NCBI GenBank assembly: GCA_002452315.1
Contig: DKFH01000060.1
Location: 1 to 11,398 of the forward strand
DNA from: Anaerolineaceae bacterium UBA6801
GTDB taxonomy: Bacteria; Chloroflexota; Anaerolineae; Anaerolineales; Anaerolineaceae
Reading direction: 5' to 3'
DNA length: 11,398 nucleotides
The position numbers were made by a program, and so were the translations under genes. The notes under the pieces were generated by a model that was not told where the DNA came from, made no database searches, and worked only from the letters and a program-made list of their open reading frames with translations. Each line of letters starts with the position of its first letter. The first letter of the stretch is position 1. Positions 1-7,196 of the stretch are shown here, piece by piece.

Positions 1-220
1 TGACCAGGTAGTTGATCTCCCACACAGATAGGGATGTTGCGTCGGAAGGCGAGGCATGCAGCAGATCGGCTTCCGAGACGATCCCGACGAGCTTACCTTT
101 TTTATTGATCACAGGGTAGCGGCTGACGCGTTCTTTCCGCATTTGCGCCAGGGCTTCCTGGATGGGTGTGGCTGGGGACACAGACAAAACCGGGCGAGAC
201 ATTCGTTCACCAACCAACAT
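1..220 (-). CDS. CBS-domain protein, N-terminal part (runs off the left edge)
   Basis: The reverse strand reads 73 codons from ATG at 220-218 to the window edge, beginning MLVGERMSRPVLSVSP. Residues about 7-62 form one CBS motif: the MSRPV start, a TPIQEAL helix, a RYPVINKKGKLVGIVSE core strand pair, then ADLL. CBS domains usually occur in pairs and bind adenine nucleotides as energy sensors, so a second copy is expected to the left, outside the window. The start is supported by an AGGAG ribosome binding site (complement of 228-232) about 7 nt upstream and by a promoter at 287-315. It is transcribed away from the island and looks like the left-flanking gene. The family call is firm. The specific role is unknown, and a stand-alone two-CBS protein is more likely than a fusion. 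Confidence 0.87.
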   Translation of the reverse strand, partial: MLVGERMSRPVLSVSPATPIQEALAQMRKERVSRYPVINKKGKLVGIVSEADLLHASPSDATSLSVWEINYLV

Positions 221-286
221 GAGATTTCTCCTTTAAATTGTTGCTTGTAACCTTCGCAAATGCTTCAAGTTATGTTTGATAGGGAT

Positions 287-315
287 ATTATACACAATAG
301 CCCAAAAATTGATAA
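287..315 (-). promoter_or_regulatory. Sigma-70-type promoter for the CBS gene
   Basis: On the minus strand TTATCA (315-310) is followed by a 17-nt spacer and a perfect TATAAT (292-287) preceded by TGTG, an extended -10 feature. It lies about 67 nt upstream of the CBS ATG with no gene between. It is close to the broken end of the IS21 fragment (about 338), so the junction left this promoter intact, or placed new DNA just upstream of it. Confidence 0.6.
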
Positions 316-337
316 TGTCTTGTTTGGGAAGCGTGAC

Positions 338-514
338 CTACGGAAAGGTGTGCCGGCTCATGCTTTCCACCTGGGCCCAGTCCAGACCAGCTTGTTCTGT
401 CCGTTTGAGATATTCTCCCACTGTGCTGTGAGATATCCTCAGACTTGCCCCAACCTGTCGGGTGCTCAATCCTAATCCCCATTTCAACCGCAGGGTTTCT
501 TTGATTTTTCTCAT
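338..514 (-). pseudogene. istA: IS21-family transposase IstA, N-terminal remnant
   Basis: From ATG at 514-512 the reverse strand encodes 58 residues starting MRKIKETLRLKWGLG and then stops at TAG (340-338). Residues about 14-40 (STRQVGASLRISHSTVGEYL) form the helix-turn-helix seen at the start of IS21 IstA transposases. Full IstA proteins are several hundred residues long and carry a DDE catalytic core, which is absent here. The partner ATPase gene istB is also absent. The reading ends abruptly at the presumed deletion junction near 316-345. It cannot transpose by itself. The identification rests on the N-terminal pattern and on the IS21-type repeats upstream of it. Confidence 0.8.
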
Positions 515-616
515 CGCGAAGCACTCTTCGAGTGGTCAGTCTCCTTTATGCCATCTTTGCCTCCTCATTGTTTTGTGATGAGGTCAAGATTGACACATTT
601 ATTGGCTTCTGACCAG

Positions 617-693
617 TCTTGTTACTCGATTCCGGAACCTGTTAAAAAGTGGACGGTTTGCTCCGGAATCAGTGGTCGATTTGCGCCGGAATG
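617..693 (+). repeat. IS21 terminal repeats (three units)
   Basis: Two 23-bp units lie directly end to end at 648-670 and 671-693. They share AGTGG, CG, TTTGC and CCGGAAT and differ at 4 of 23 positions. A third, shorter relative containing CTCGATTCCGGAACC lies at about 617-639. Such repeats bind the transposase in IS21-family elements. Confidence 0.7.
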
Positions 694-697
694 TGCA

Positions 698-880
698 AGG
701 AACAGAATAATCACTTAAGATTTCCTAATGTATAATTACGCCAACAGCGATCAACTTGTTCAGCATCAAGGAGATCATAAAACAAGCTGAAGACGACTTC
801 ACCTTATAAAAACATACCATTTGGTTTAATGCTATGGATGATTCAAAAACATCCGTTTCACCTCGAGAGGATAATCTGAC
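698..880 (+). promoter_or_regulatory. Upstream region of the helicase pair with a candidate -10 box
   Basis: This A/T-rich leader between the IS21 end and the first helicase gene contains a perfect TATAAT at 731-736, but no convincing -35 at the right distance. I see no gene in it. The ribosome binding site of the helicase is GAGAGG at 865-870, 10 nt before its GTG start. Transcription could start here or come from the IS21 end. Confidence 0.35.
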
Positions 881-2626
881 GTGACTTCCACACAAGAGCT
901 CCTTAACCGGCTCAAACAGTATGTGTTATCCGAAGCCAAAGCCCAGTATGATGCCATCAACGAGCAGTGGTCACAGCCCTTATCCATCAGGGTGGCCAAA
1001 GGTTGGGCCATTGAGGGCGTCAGTGTTATCTCATATCAAAATCACCTACTCAAACTACACTGCGAAACCAACAACTCTCGCTTTCGTGAAGGGGACTTAA
1101 TCGTCTTACACCGTGGTAACCCACAGAACCCTTATGCTTTACATTTAGAGCTTGAATATGATGGAGAGACTGAATTGGAAGCCAGCCTAATGGAAGGAGA
1201 TGAGCTTCTCATTGCGGCAAAACCCTCTGGATGGATTATCGATCAGGATTTTATGGACCTAAGCCAGTTCTACATGGATGCCCTCAATATCGTGGCGGAC
1301 TCATTACGTGGTCGATCCACCATTCTGCCTCTCCTGCAAAATAAACTGCAATCCAAAGTCGATTATGCGCGCTATGAGCGCACAGTAGAAGCATTAGCCG
1401 ATAGCGGCTTAAACAAAAGTCAGATCGAAGCGATTGCACTGGCGTATGCCGCTGATCTGCTGCACCTGATCCAAGGCCCGCCGGGAACTGGAAAAACCTT
1501 GACCCTGGCCTATCTGGCAAAATTGCTGGCAGATGATGGACAACGCGTGTTAGTAACCGGATTTACCCATCGCAGCATTAATAATGCCCTGAACAAGATC
1601 CTTGATGTGGACGAGTTGATCCCCGTGTGCAAAATTGGGGATTGCCGTCGGGCGGAGGACTTTGCTGGTGAAAGTTATGAGAGCTTTGTTGAATCCCACT
1701 TTGGAGATTTGGGCGGCGGTTATGTCGTCGGTGCTACGCCCTTTGCCCTGCGCTCCAACCGTCTATCCAATGTGGAGTTTGATGTAGTCCTGTTTGATGA
1801 AGCTTCTCAAATCACACTCCCTTTGGCGATCATGGGGATGCTGGGTGGGGATAAATACATCTTCTTTGGTGACGAAAATCAGCTGCCGCCCGTATCCGTC
1901 TTTTCAGCAAAAAGTGCGCTGCAGTATTCCATCTTCAATTATCTGGCTGGCCGTGGCAATGAAACCATGCTAAACATCACATATAGATTGAATGACGTTC
2001 TCGTGAATTGGCCTAATAAGACCTTCTATCATGATGAATTGCAGCCCAGTCCAGCCTCAGCCACCCGCCGTCTCAAACTTTCAAAGGACCACTCTCCATG
2101 GGATTTCGTGCTTGACCCCTCATCACCGGCTGTGTTCCTGGACCTGTGTCACTACAACACCACCGTGCGCAGCCGCAATGAAGCGGATACCGTGGTTGAA
2201 ATTATCCTGGCTTTGTTGACGCATGGAGTCCCTCCCGCAGAAATCGCCGTGGTGGTGCCCTACCGGGCGCAGAGCCGCTTGATCCGCAGCCTGTTACGCC
2301 GGACCCTACAGGATGAATCGGTGTATACCCACATCGTTGTCGATACGGTTGAACGCATGCAGGGTCAGGAACGGGAGGTCGTGCTGGTCTCCTTTGCCAC
2401 CTCAAGCCTGGCGTTTGCTCTTCAGGTGGCAGAATTTCTCTTCCAGCCGCAGCGGCTGAATGTCGCTGTAACGCGCCCCCGCACCAAGCTGATCCTGGTA
2501 GGCAGCCACCACATGTTTGATGCAGCTGAAAGCAACGACCGAGACCATGCGGAGATTTTTTCATTGCTACAAAGTCTAATCAACAGCTGCGAGACCATCA
2601 CCCTCCCTGAAGGCAAGCTGGGTTAA
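881..2626 (+). CDS. SF1B (Upf1/DNA2-like, AAA_11/AAA_12) helicase
   Basis: 581 residues from a GTG start, chosen for GAGAGG 10 nt upstream. Residues about 1-170 form an N-terminal region including a beta-rich segment (REGDLIVLHRG, 69-79) resembling the 1B domain of Upf1/SMUBP2 helicases. The helicase core follows: LNKSQIEAI (177-185, Q motif), GPPGTGKT (199-206, Walker A), LFDEASQ (304-310, Walker B), GDENQLPP (330-337, motif III), TYRLND (367-372, motif IV), VDTVERMQGQER (487-498, motif V) and RLNVAVTRPR (525-534, motif VI). All ATPase motifs look intact. Motif VI has TRPR where TRAR is usual. The family unwinds DNA or RNA 5' to 3' using ATP. No nuclease or membrane segment is visible. The gene ends 2 nt before the next helicase, so the two are probably co-transcribed and may act together. 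AAA_11/12 helicases occur in several anti-phage systems, which makes defence plausible but unproven. Confidence 0.92.
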   Translation: MTSTQELLNRLKQYVLSEAKAQYDAINEQWSQPLSIRVAKGWAIEGVSVISYQNHLLKLHCETNNSRFREGDLIVLHRGNPQNPYALHLELEYDGETELEASLMEGDELLIAAKPSGWIIDQDFMDLSQFYMDALNIVADSLRGRSTILPLLQNKLQSKVDYARYERTVEALADSGLNKSQIEAIALAYAADLLHLIQGPPGTGKTLTLAYLAKLLADDGQRVLVTGFTHRSINNALNKILDVDELIPVCKIGDCRRAEDFAGESYESFVESHFGDLGGGYVVGATPFALRSNRLSNVEFDVVLFDEASQITLPLAIMGMLGGDKYIFFGDENQLPPVSVFSAKSALQYSIFNYLAGRGNETMLNITYRLNDVLVNWPNKTFYHDELQPSPASATRRLKLSKDHSPWDFVLDPSSPAVFLDLCHYNTTVRSRNEADTVVEIILALLTHGVPPAEIAVVVPYRAQSRLIRSLLRRTLQDESVYTHIVVDTVERMQGQEREVVLVSFATSSLAFALQVAEFLFQPQRLNVAVTRPRTKLILVGSHHMFDAAESNDRDHAEIFSLLQSLINSCETITLPEGKLG

Positions 2627-2628
2627 TC

Positions 2629-4632
2629 ATGGCACACATCCTACCAGAAACACCCCCCACGTTCTTACCAGATGTTGTGCACAAAACATTTACCGCATTG
2701 AAGCGACTTCCTGATTCATTCAATATCTGGCATCACCTGGCCCCATGGGTGGCAGATGCGCCGGATTTTTTGATCATCACCCATGACCGCAAAGTCCTTA
2801 TCGTTAAAGTCAGCGCATCCACCGACCTGGATGCCATACCTGCTGCTCAACTGCTCTTGATCGACGATGAACGACCCAACCTGGGTGAAAAAGAAGCCAC
2901 TGTTTTGGGCAATTTCATCAAGGCGCTGGATCTTCCGCAAGGATTACCTATCGAAACCCTGGTTGTCTTTCCTAATATCGCTCATAAAGCGGTGATGAAA
3001 AGTCGGCTAAATCGCCAACCAGGTGAGCCTCACTGGGCTGGGCGTGAAATCCTTTCAGAGAAGACAAATATCTCTTGGGAGAGGTATCTCCCTACAGAGT
3101 CAGTGAATGAAATTTGGTTGGAAAAAATCCGGCAATTTTTTACACCAGAAACTGTTGTTCCTCAAAACCTGACCACCCGTGCCCCGCAACCGGAGAAAAT
3201 CGAAGCCGGATTGACCGGTTACCTGCTGGATTATGACCAGGAAAAAGCACTAAAAACGGATCTGGAGCTGGATCCAGAGGGTTCCCAGCTTACCGATGAC
3301 TTTCGATTAAATATTATCAATGGTGTCGCTGGCAGCGGCAAGACCTTGATCCTGCTATATCGACTGCGGCTGCTCTGTCATCTTTACCCCAACAAGAAAT
3401 TCCTGGTGCTGACCCATAACAAACCCCTCCGAAATGACCTCGAGAGCCGCTTCTACCGGTTGGAAGGTAATCTACCGGAGAATATTGCCTGGCACACCTT
3501 CTTTTCCTGGTGTTACAAGATGTGGCCAAAAGGAGAAACATGGGTACAACCCATATCAGTGAAAAAAAAAGCTGCCCTGATCCAGAATGTATGGCAAAAC
3601 CATCTGCAGGATACCACTATTTCAGAATACATGCTCGGTGGTGAAATTGACTGGATCAAGGACCAAAGACCGATAGATAAAGAGCAATACCTCACTGCGG
3701 ATCGACGCGGCCGCGGTTTTGGCTTGACCGTTGATCAGCGCCAGCGCATGTGGGGAGCTTATCAAGCTTATCAAAAACAGCTCAACCAAGCGATCGCCTT
3801 CGATTGGGGGGATATTCCCCAACGTCTCTGGCGTTGGATCGAACAGGGGGTGGTCTCCCCACCCAGGTATGACGCCATTCTTGTTGATGAAGCACAATTC
3901 TTCGCCCCATTATGGATCGACCTGGTCAAGAAAGCCCTCAAGCCTAACAACGCCCATCTGTTCCTGGTCGCAGACCCGACCCAGGGCTTTCTGGGCAGAA
4001 ACACCACCTGGAAATCGATGGGGGTTGAGGCCAGGGGACGTACTTACCAATTGAAGAAAAGCTATCGCACCACCCTTGAGATCATCCAGTTTTCCACGCT
4101 GTTCTACAGGCAGCGCCTTCCGGATGAAAAAGACGAAGATATCCTGGTGCCAAACCTGCTGGATATGCCCACGGGGGCCGTTCCGCAGATCATTCCCCTT
4201 TCCAGCGCCCAAGATGAGATTGCCCGGGTCGCCAATGAGGTCGCTGCCTTTCTGGGTCAGGGTTTCCCGCGCAACGATATTTATGTGCTGCATGCCAATC
4301 ACTTGGGGGTTAAAGCATTGATCGAAGCCATCAACCATCGGATGGGACCCAACACGGCCATGGAGCCCAAAAAAACTTACCCCGGGAATTATGTGCGGGT
4401 GACCACCATCAATGCCGGCGCCGGTTTGGAAGGCCCAATCGTGTTCTTGGTTGGTTTACGAGCACTATTCGAAGAAGAGCAATCTTTGCGACTGGGCGAT
4501 GACGAACGCGCCGCGCTGATCGAAGAAAACACGCGCAAGGTCTTCATGGCTGCCACTCGGGCGGGGCAGAGACTGGTGTTTACTTATGTGGGAGACTTAC
4601 CAAAAGAATTGAGGTCGATCTTTAGGAATTAA
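2629..4632 (+). CDS. UvrD-like SF1A helicase with N-terminal NERD-like (inactive?) domain
   Basis: 667 residues from an ATG 2 nt after the upstream stop, implying translational coupling. Residues about 10-170 resemble a NERD-type nuclease-related fold: a long helix, then PDFLIITHDRKVLIVKV (45-61), then LVVFPN (111-116). The position where active relatives carry E-x-K reads IVKVS, so the catalytic pair seems lost. The helicase part has DYDQEKAL (201-208), GVAGSGKT (232-239, Walker A), ILVDEAQFF (417-425, Walker B), VADPTQGF (447-454, motif III), KSYRTT (477-482, motif IV), VTTINAGAGLEG (591-602, motif V) and FMAATRAGQRLV (639-650, motif VI). These are the UvrD/Rep-type motifs, which are ATP-driven and usually 3' to 5'. 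No signal peptide or membrane helix is seen. A hairpin terminator follows at 4651. Pairing with an SF1B helicase of likely opposite polarity suggests a two-motor complex, but that is inference. Confidence 0.9.
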   Translation: MAHILPETPPTFLPDVVHKTFTALKRLPDSFNIWHHLAPWVADAPDFLIITHDRKVLIVKVSASTDLDAIPAAQLLLIDDERPNLGEKEATVLGNFIKALDLPQGLPIETLVVFPNIAHKAVMKSRLNRQPGEPHWAGREILSEKTNISWERYLPTESVNEIWLEKIRQFFTPETVVPQNLTTRAPQPEKIEAGLTGYLLDYDQEKALKTDLELDPEGSQLTDDFRLNIINGVAGSGKTLILLYRLRLLCHLYPNKKFLVLTHNKPLRNDLESRFYRLEGNLPENIAWHTFFSWCYKMWPKGETWVQPISVKKKAALIQNVWQNHLQDTTISEYMLGGEIDWIKDQRPIDKEQYLTADRRGRGFGLTVDQRQRMWGAYQAYQKQLNQAIAFDWGDIPQRLWRWIEQGVVSPPRYDAILVDEAQFFAPLWIDLVKKALKPNNAHLFLVADPTQGFLGRNTTWKSMGVEARGRTYQLKKSYRTTLEIIQFSTLFYRQRLPDEKDEDILVPNLLDMPTGAVPQIIPLSSAQDEIARVANEVAAFLGQGFPRNDIYVLHANHLGVKALIEAINHRMGPNTAMEPKKTYPGNYVRVTTINAGAGLEGPIVFLVGLRALFEEEQSLRLGDDERAALIEENTRKVFMAATRAGQRLVFTYVGDLPKELRSIFRN

Positions 4633-4650
4633 AAAGCCATTATAATTGTA

Positions 4651-4680
4651 GGGGTCAGCTTTCATGCCGACCCCTTTGTT
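4651..4680 (+). terminator. Intrinsic terminator after the helicase pair
   Basis: GGGGTC (4651-4656) pairs with GACCCC (4669-4674). After one A-C mismatch the stem continues for 2 bp around a 6-nt loop. The T-rich tract TTTGTTT follows. It lies 18 nt after the stop of the second helicase and closes the two-gene unit. Confidence 0.75.
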
Positions 4681-4697
4681 TATCACCATTACGAATG

Positions 4698-4716
4698 CAA
4701 TGTTAGTGTAACATTG
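4698..4716. repeat. Perfect inverted repeat, 8-bp arms
   Basis: CAATGTTA (4698-4705), a GTG spacer, then TAACATTG (4709-4716). It is too A/T-rich and lacks a T-run to be a strong terminator. It could be a protein-binding site or a leftover IS structure. Nothing else is recognised in 4633-4793 apart from the terminator at 4651. Confidence 0.45.
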
Positions 4717-4793
4717 TTTCTGTAAATTCGACCAAAGGGTAGATAAAAATTGTAGATCACAGTATCCTTTCACAAGATGTCGGGTCAAAATGA

Positions 4794-4979
4794 AAGGACT
4801 GGAAGAGAATTCGAACCTCCAATTGCTTGGAGAGAGTCAGCCAGGAAATCAAACGTCGAACCAGAGTTGTGCGCGTATTTCCAAAAGAGAGCTCATGCCT
4901 CAGACTGGTTGCGGCAATTCTGATGGAGATTGGAGAAGAATGGGAATTTGGAAGATTGTATTTACAAATGGATCCTTAA
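4794..4979 (+). pseudogene. IS256/Mutator-family transposase, C-terminal remnant
   Basis: The frame opening at 4794 reads KDWKRIRTSNCLERVSQEIK, continues with RRTRVVRVFPKESSCLRLVA and then an AILMEIGEEWEFGRLYL tail, and stops at TAA 4977-4979. The RTSN-LER-EIKRRTRVVR-FP pattern followed by SCLRLV is the well-known end of IS256/Mutator transposases. Only about 61 of roughly 400 residues remain. A TGA at 4791 blocks the frame, and the catalytic DDE residues and left end are missing. A longer open frame over the same DNA (4790-5035) is a shadow without natural protein character. Confidence 0.85.
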
Positions 4980-5038
4980 TAACAGAACTATTGGAGAGGA
5001 TCTGTGATCTATTTTACAGAAAAGATGTTGCATAATCC
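4794..5038 (+). mobile_element. IS256-family element, right-end fragment
   Basis: The transposase remnant plus about 60 nt ending near TTACAGAAAAGATGTTGCAT and AATCC (5014-5038), a plausible right terminal sequence. I found no complementary left end in the window, so the exact border is a guess. It separates the helicase unit from the restriction-like region. Confidence 0.5.
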
Positions 5039-5113
5039 GGTGGAAAATAATTATTACGAAGGAGCAGCACCTTGTAAAACAAGGGCAGATCATGCCAATA
5101 TAGAACAGGGAGT

Positions 5114-5132
5114 GTCGACCCCGGGTTTGAGA
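5114..5132 (+). repeat. 19-bp direct repeat, copy 1, part of a lost gene's coding tail
   Basis: GTCGACCCCGGGTTTGAGA recurs exactly at 5767-5785. Read in frame from 5114 it gives VDPGFERIKES and a TAA at 5147-5149 that abuts the ATG at 5150. Upstream the frame soon meets a stop (5075-5077), and the preceding DNA shows no clear gene. This looks like the last dozen codons of a gene once coupled to the 5150 gene. Confidence 0.6.
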
Positions 5133-5149
5133 GGATCAAGGAGAGTTAA

Positions 5150-5596
5150 ATGGCAGATTCCCGAACGCAAATGAAAATTGAAAAGTGGATTAGGGAGAAC
5201 TGGCTGCCACAAAAATTTGGACAGAAATTCGCAACCAAATCTCTGCAATTAAGTTCTGGTGGCTTTTTCGAATTTGATGCTGTCAGTGCAGACAGAAACA
5301 TTGTAGCCAACATTTCCACCAGCAGCGCCAGGACCAGGAGCGGAAAGCTTGCCACGGGAAAGATTCACAAGCTCCGAGGGGATATGCTTTTTTTGCTCAT
5401 GGTGCAAGCGGACAAAAGAATTATCGTCTTAAGTGAAAAAGATATGTGTGATTATATGATAAAAGAAAAGGACAATGGTCGAGTGCCCATGGAGATAGAA
5501 TTTGTTCACGCCCCCATACCTGAAGACTTAAAGAAGGAATTGACTGCTGCTAAAAAGATTGCTGCGCAGGAAGTCATGCCGGGGGACCATGGTTAA
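5150..5596 (+). CDS. Conserved-looking orphan protein, possible restriction-endonuclease-like fold
   Basis: 148 residues. ATG at 5150 has AAGGAG at 5138-5143, 6 nt upstream. An N-terminal helix (KIEKWIRENWLPQKFGQKF) is followed by strands LSSGGFFEFDAVSAD and IVANISTSS, then a lysine-rich GKLATGKIHKLRGDMLFLL segment, a strand (RIIVLSE), and a charged C-terminal helix. The strand order with an acidic FDAVSAD turn resembles the core of PD-(D/E)XK nucleases, but the usual E-x-K is replaced by NIS, so catalytic activity is uncertain. I do not recognise a named family. It is a single, unbroken reading frame with a good ribosome binding site. Its stop overlaps the ATG at 5589, suggesting coupling to a now-broken downstream gene. 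Its position next to a FokI-like nuclease fits a restriction or DNA-protection role, by inference only. Confidence 0.75.
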   Translation: MADSRTQMKIEKWIRENWLPQKFGQKFATKSLQLSSGGFFEFDAVSADRNIVANISTSSARTRSGKLATGKIHKLRGDMLFLLMVQADKRIIVLSEKDMCDYMIKEKDNGRVPMEIEFVHAPIPEDLKKELTAAKKIAAQEVMPGDHG

Positions 5597-5802
5597 TCCT
5601 ATTTCTTATAACATTATCGATGCTTTCTTATTAGAACCTATTTATGTTGGGAGCGTTTGATTTGTCAGAAATTGGCACTGTTTTAAGTCTGTGCACGTGC
5701 AAAGCCTGCAGCCAGATCCTGGCCGGGTTCGCCAGGTATGAGCATGTCCGCGATGCGCATCAGGGGGTCGACCCCGGGTTTGAGAATATTAAAGACCGTT
5801 AG
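5589..5802 (+). pseudogene. Broken gene: start and tail of a lost neighbour in two frames
   Basis: ATG 5589 overlaps the stop of the upstream gene (ATGGTTAA) and opens MVNPISYNIID, ending at TGA 5658-5660. Another frame then runs from about 5644 through EIGTVLSLCTCKACSQILAG to QGVDPGFENIKDR and TAG 5800-5802. The first part looks like a coupled start, and the second ends with the same VDPGFE-x-IK tail found before 5150. Either one small gene suffered a frameshift near 5645-5660, or a larger gene lost its middle. The C-x-C-x-x-C cluster could bind zinc. No family is recognised. A lost modification enzyme (methyltransferase) is an attractive guess because it would sit between two restriction-like genes, but no methylase motif is present. 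Confidence 0.45.
5767..5785 (+). repeat. 19-bp direct repeat, copy 2
   Basis: Identical to 5114-5132. Here it begins VDPGFENIKDR and a TAG at 5800-5802, 11 nt before the ATG at 5814. After the 19 identical bases the two copies differ in DNA but keep similar residues (IK, acidic, stop), so this is a coding tail and not just a DNA site. Confidence 0.65.
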
Positions 5803-5813
5803 GAGAGATCAAA

Positions 5814-7154
5814 ATGTTAACTGAAACTCAAAAAGAAATCCTATATTCCATCCGGGAAGATTATGATCAGAACAGCCTGCACTGGTTTGATGAGAATAAT
5901 CAGGAAAATGATCAGACACTGGATAGAAAAAGATTGGAGATTATTCCTGAGGTTTTAGACTGGCTTGAAAAGTTCTTTACCGGTGAAATCCCTCTTGAAG
6001 AATTCAAGACCGGCGTGGATGGGCTGAATAAACGCAATCCATTATGGGGTTTCAGCGCGATTAATGGCCAGATGTTTTTTAATATGTTGACAAAGACTGC
6101 GATCAACAACGATAAATTGGATGCATTGTCTGAATTGCTCAAAGAGTTATTAAAAGTTCCCGATTCAATTGATGAGGCTCAAAGAAAAATAAATCAGCTA
6201 GAATCTTTTGTGATCTAGATAAGCAAAGATATAACCGATCGCCGGAGAGCACCCAAGGTGGGTTCCATCCCTTATTTTTTGTCCTATTTTTGGCAGATAC
6301 AAAATCATGCCAAATATCCAATTTATTACACCTCCATGATAGAGGGGTTACGACAAAATGAGATTTGGTCCCCCTCCGGAGATGTGTCTTCAGATTATCG
6401 AGATTTCTTTTACCTGAATATTGAAATTAAAGAATATCTAACCAATAAAACTGGTCGTGAAATCAATCTTTGGGACATAGAGCATATGCTTTGGTATAGC
6501 ATTAAAAAGCAAACGACAACCGCCAATCAACAGGTGGCGAGTGATGTTATTGAACCACCAACATGGAGTTTGCCAAAGTCTTATATCCCCCCAATCATCT
6601 CAATATTACCAAAACTAGCAAAAAATGATCCCGAAGTGGCTGCGATTTGTGAACAAAATAATCGAAGCATTGAAAAAGAATTTGAGGAGCGCTGTGCAAT
6701 CTTATTCAGAATACTCGGATTTGAAACGCGGTTATTTGGTCAAGGCAGGGGTCGCGTTCCCGATGGCGTTGCTTTATGTGAAGAATATCGCTATGCTGTC
6801 ATTTTTGATGCCAAGGCCAGGCAGGGTTCTTACACAATGGGGACAGATGAAAGGGCTATTCGCGAATATATTCATGTGCAAAGTGCAGCTCTTCGAAGAC
6901 GAGGTGTCAGAAATATTTATTTTTTGATTATCTCGAGTTCTTTTTCCGGGGATCATGACGATGCCATCCGCGGTATTAAGATCGACACACCCGTGAATGA
7001 AGTGATATTAGCTGAAGCCAATGCCTTGTTGGCTATGGTTGAAAACAAGCTGCGTGATCCAATGATTAATTTGGGACCAGAGAGTCTGCAAAGGTTATTT
7101 GCCAATAGCGGTGTGCTAACAGAGCCGATTGTTAGGAATTATCTAGAGAATTGA
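5814..7154 (+). pseudogene. FokI-like PD-(D/E)XK restriction endonuclease, interrupted by one in-frame TAG
   Basis: A single frame of 446 codons is broken only by TAG at 6216-6218 (codon 135). The two open parts, 5814-6218 and 6258-7154, share the same frame, and the codons between (ISKDITDRRRAPKV) read smoothly into GSIPYFLSYFWQIQ. The start at 5814 has AGGAGA at 5801-5806. Codons about 1-250 form an unfamiliar helical domain rich in aromatics (NPLWGF, FFLSYFWQIQ-type, YPIYYTS). Codons about 285-446 match the FokI cleavage-domain pattern: RVPDG (Asp at codon 317), VIFDAKARQGSY (Asp 332, Lys 334), then DERAIREYI, FLIISSSFSG and a helical end. FokI uses D450, D467 and K469 in the same spacing style. 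The protein would be a dimerising DNA nuclease. The TAG probably kills or truncates it. GTG at 6258 with GGAGAG 8 nt upstream could reinitiate the C-terminal part. No methylase gene is nearby. Confidence 0.8.
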
Positions 7155-7196
7155 ATTAGATTATTGTAATTTTGTGCCTGCAAATCCGTTAGTGCC

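Larger units (their letters stand above)
338..697 (-). mobile_element. IS21-family element, left-end fragment
   Basis: The fragment comprises the istA start plus about 180 nt of terminal region. On the minus strand the element would begin TGCACATTCCGG at about 697, matching the TG start common in this family. The terminal region has the repeated 'multiple terminal repeat' structure typical of IS21 (see 617-693). Everything after the first 58 istA codons is missing, so this is a relic and not a functional element. The outer boundary at 697 is inferred from the TG/CA end and was not confirmed by a target duplication. Confidence 0.65.

Noticed and set aside
648..693. Start of a CRISPR array suggested by 23-bp repeats
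   Set aside because: The units are directly adjacent with no spacers and belong to the IS21 end structure.
4803..4818. TTCGAACC resembling a tRNA T loop or attachment-site copy
   Set aside because: The flanks do not match tRNA-Gly, and the stretch encodes part of the IS256 transposase.
4790..5035. 81-residue open frame starting MKGLEENSNLQ
   Set aside because: It overlaps the IS256 transposase remnant in another frame and lacks natural protein character. The true signal is the other frame ending at 4979.
6219..6257. A frameshift between the two halves of the FokI-like gene
   Set aside because: Both halves are in the same frame, so only the TAG interrupts the gene.
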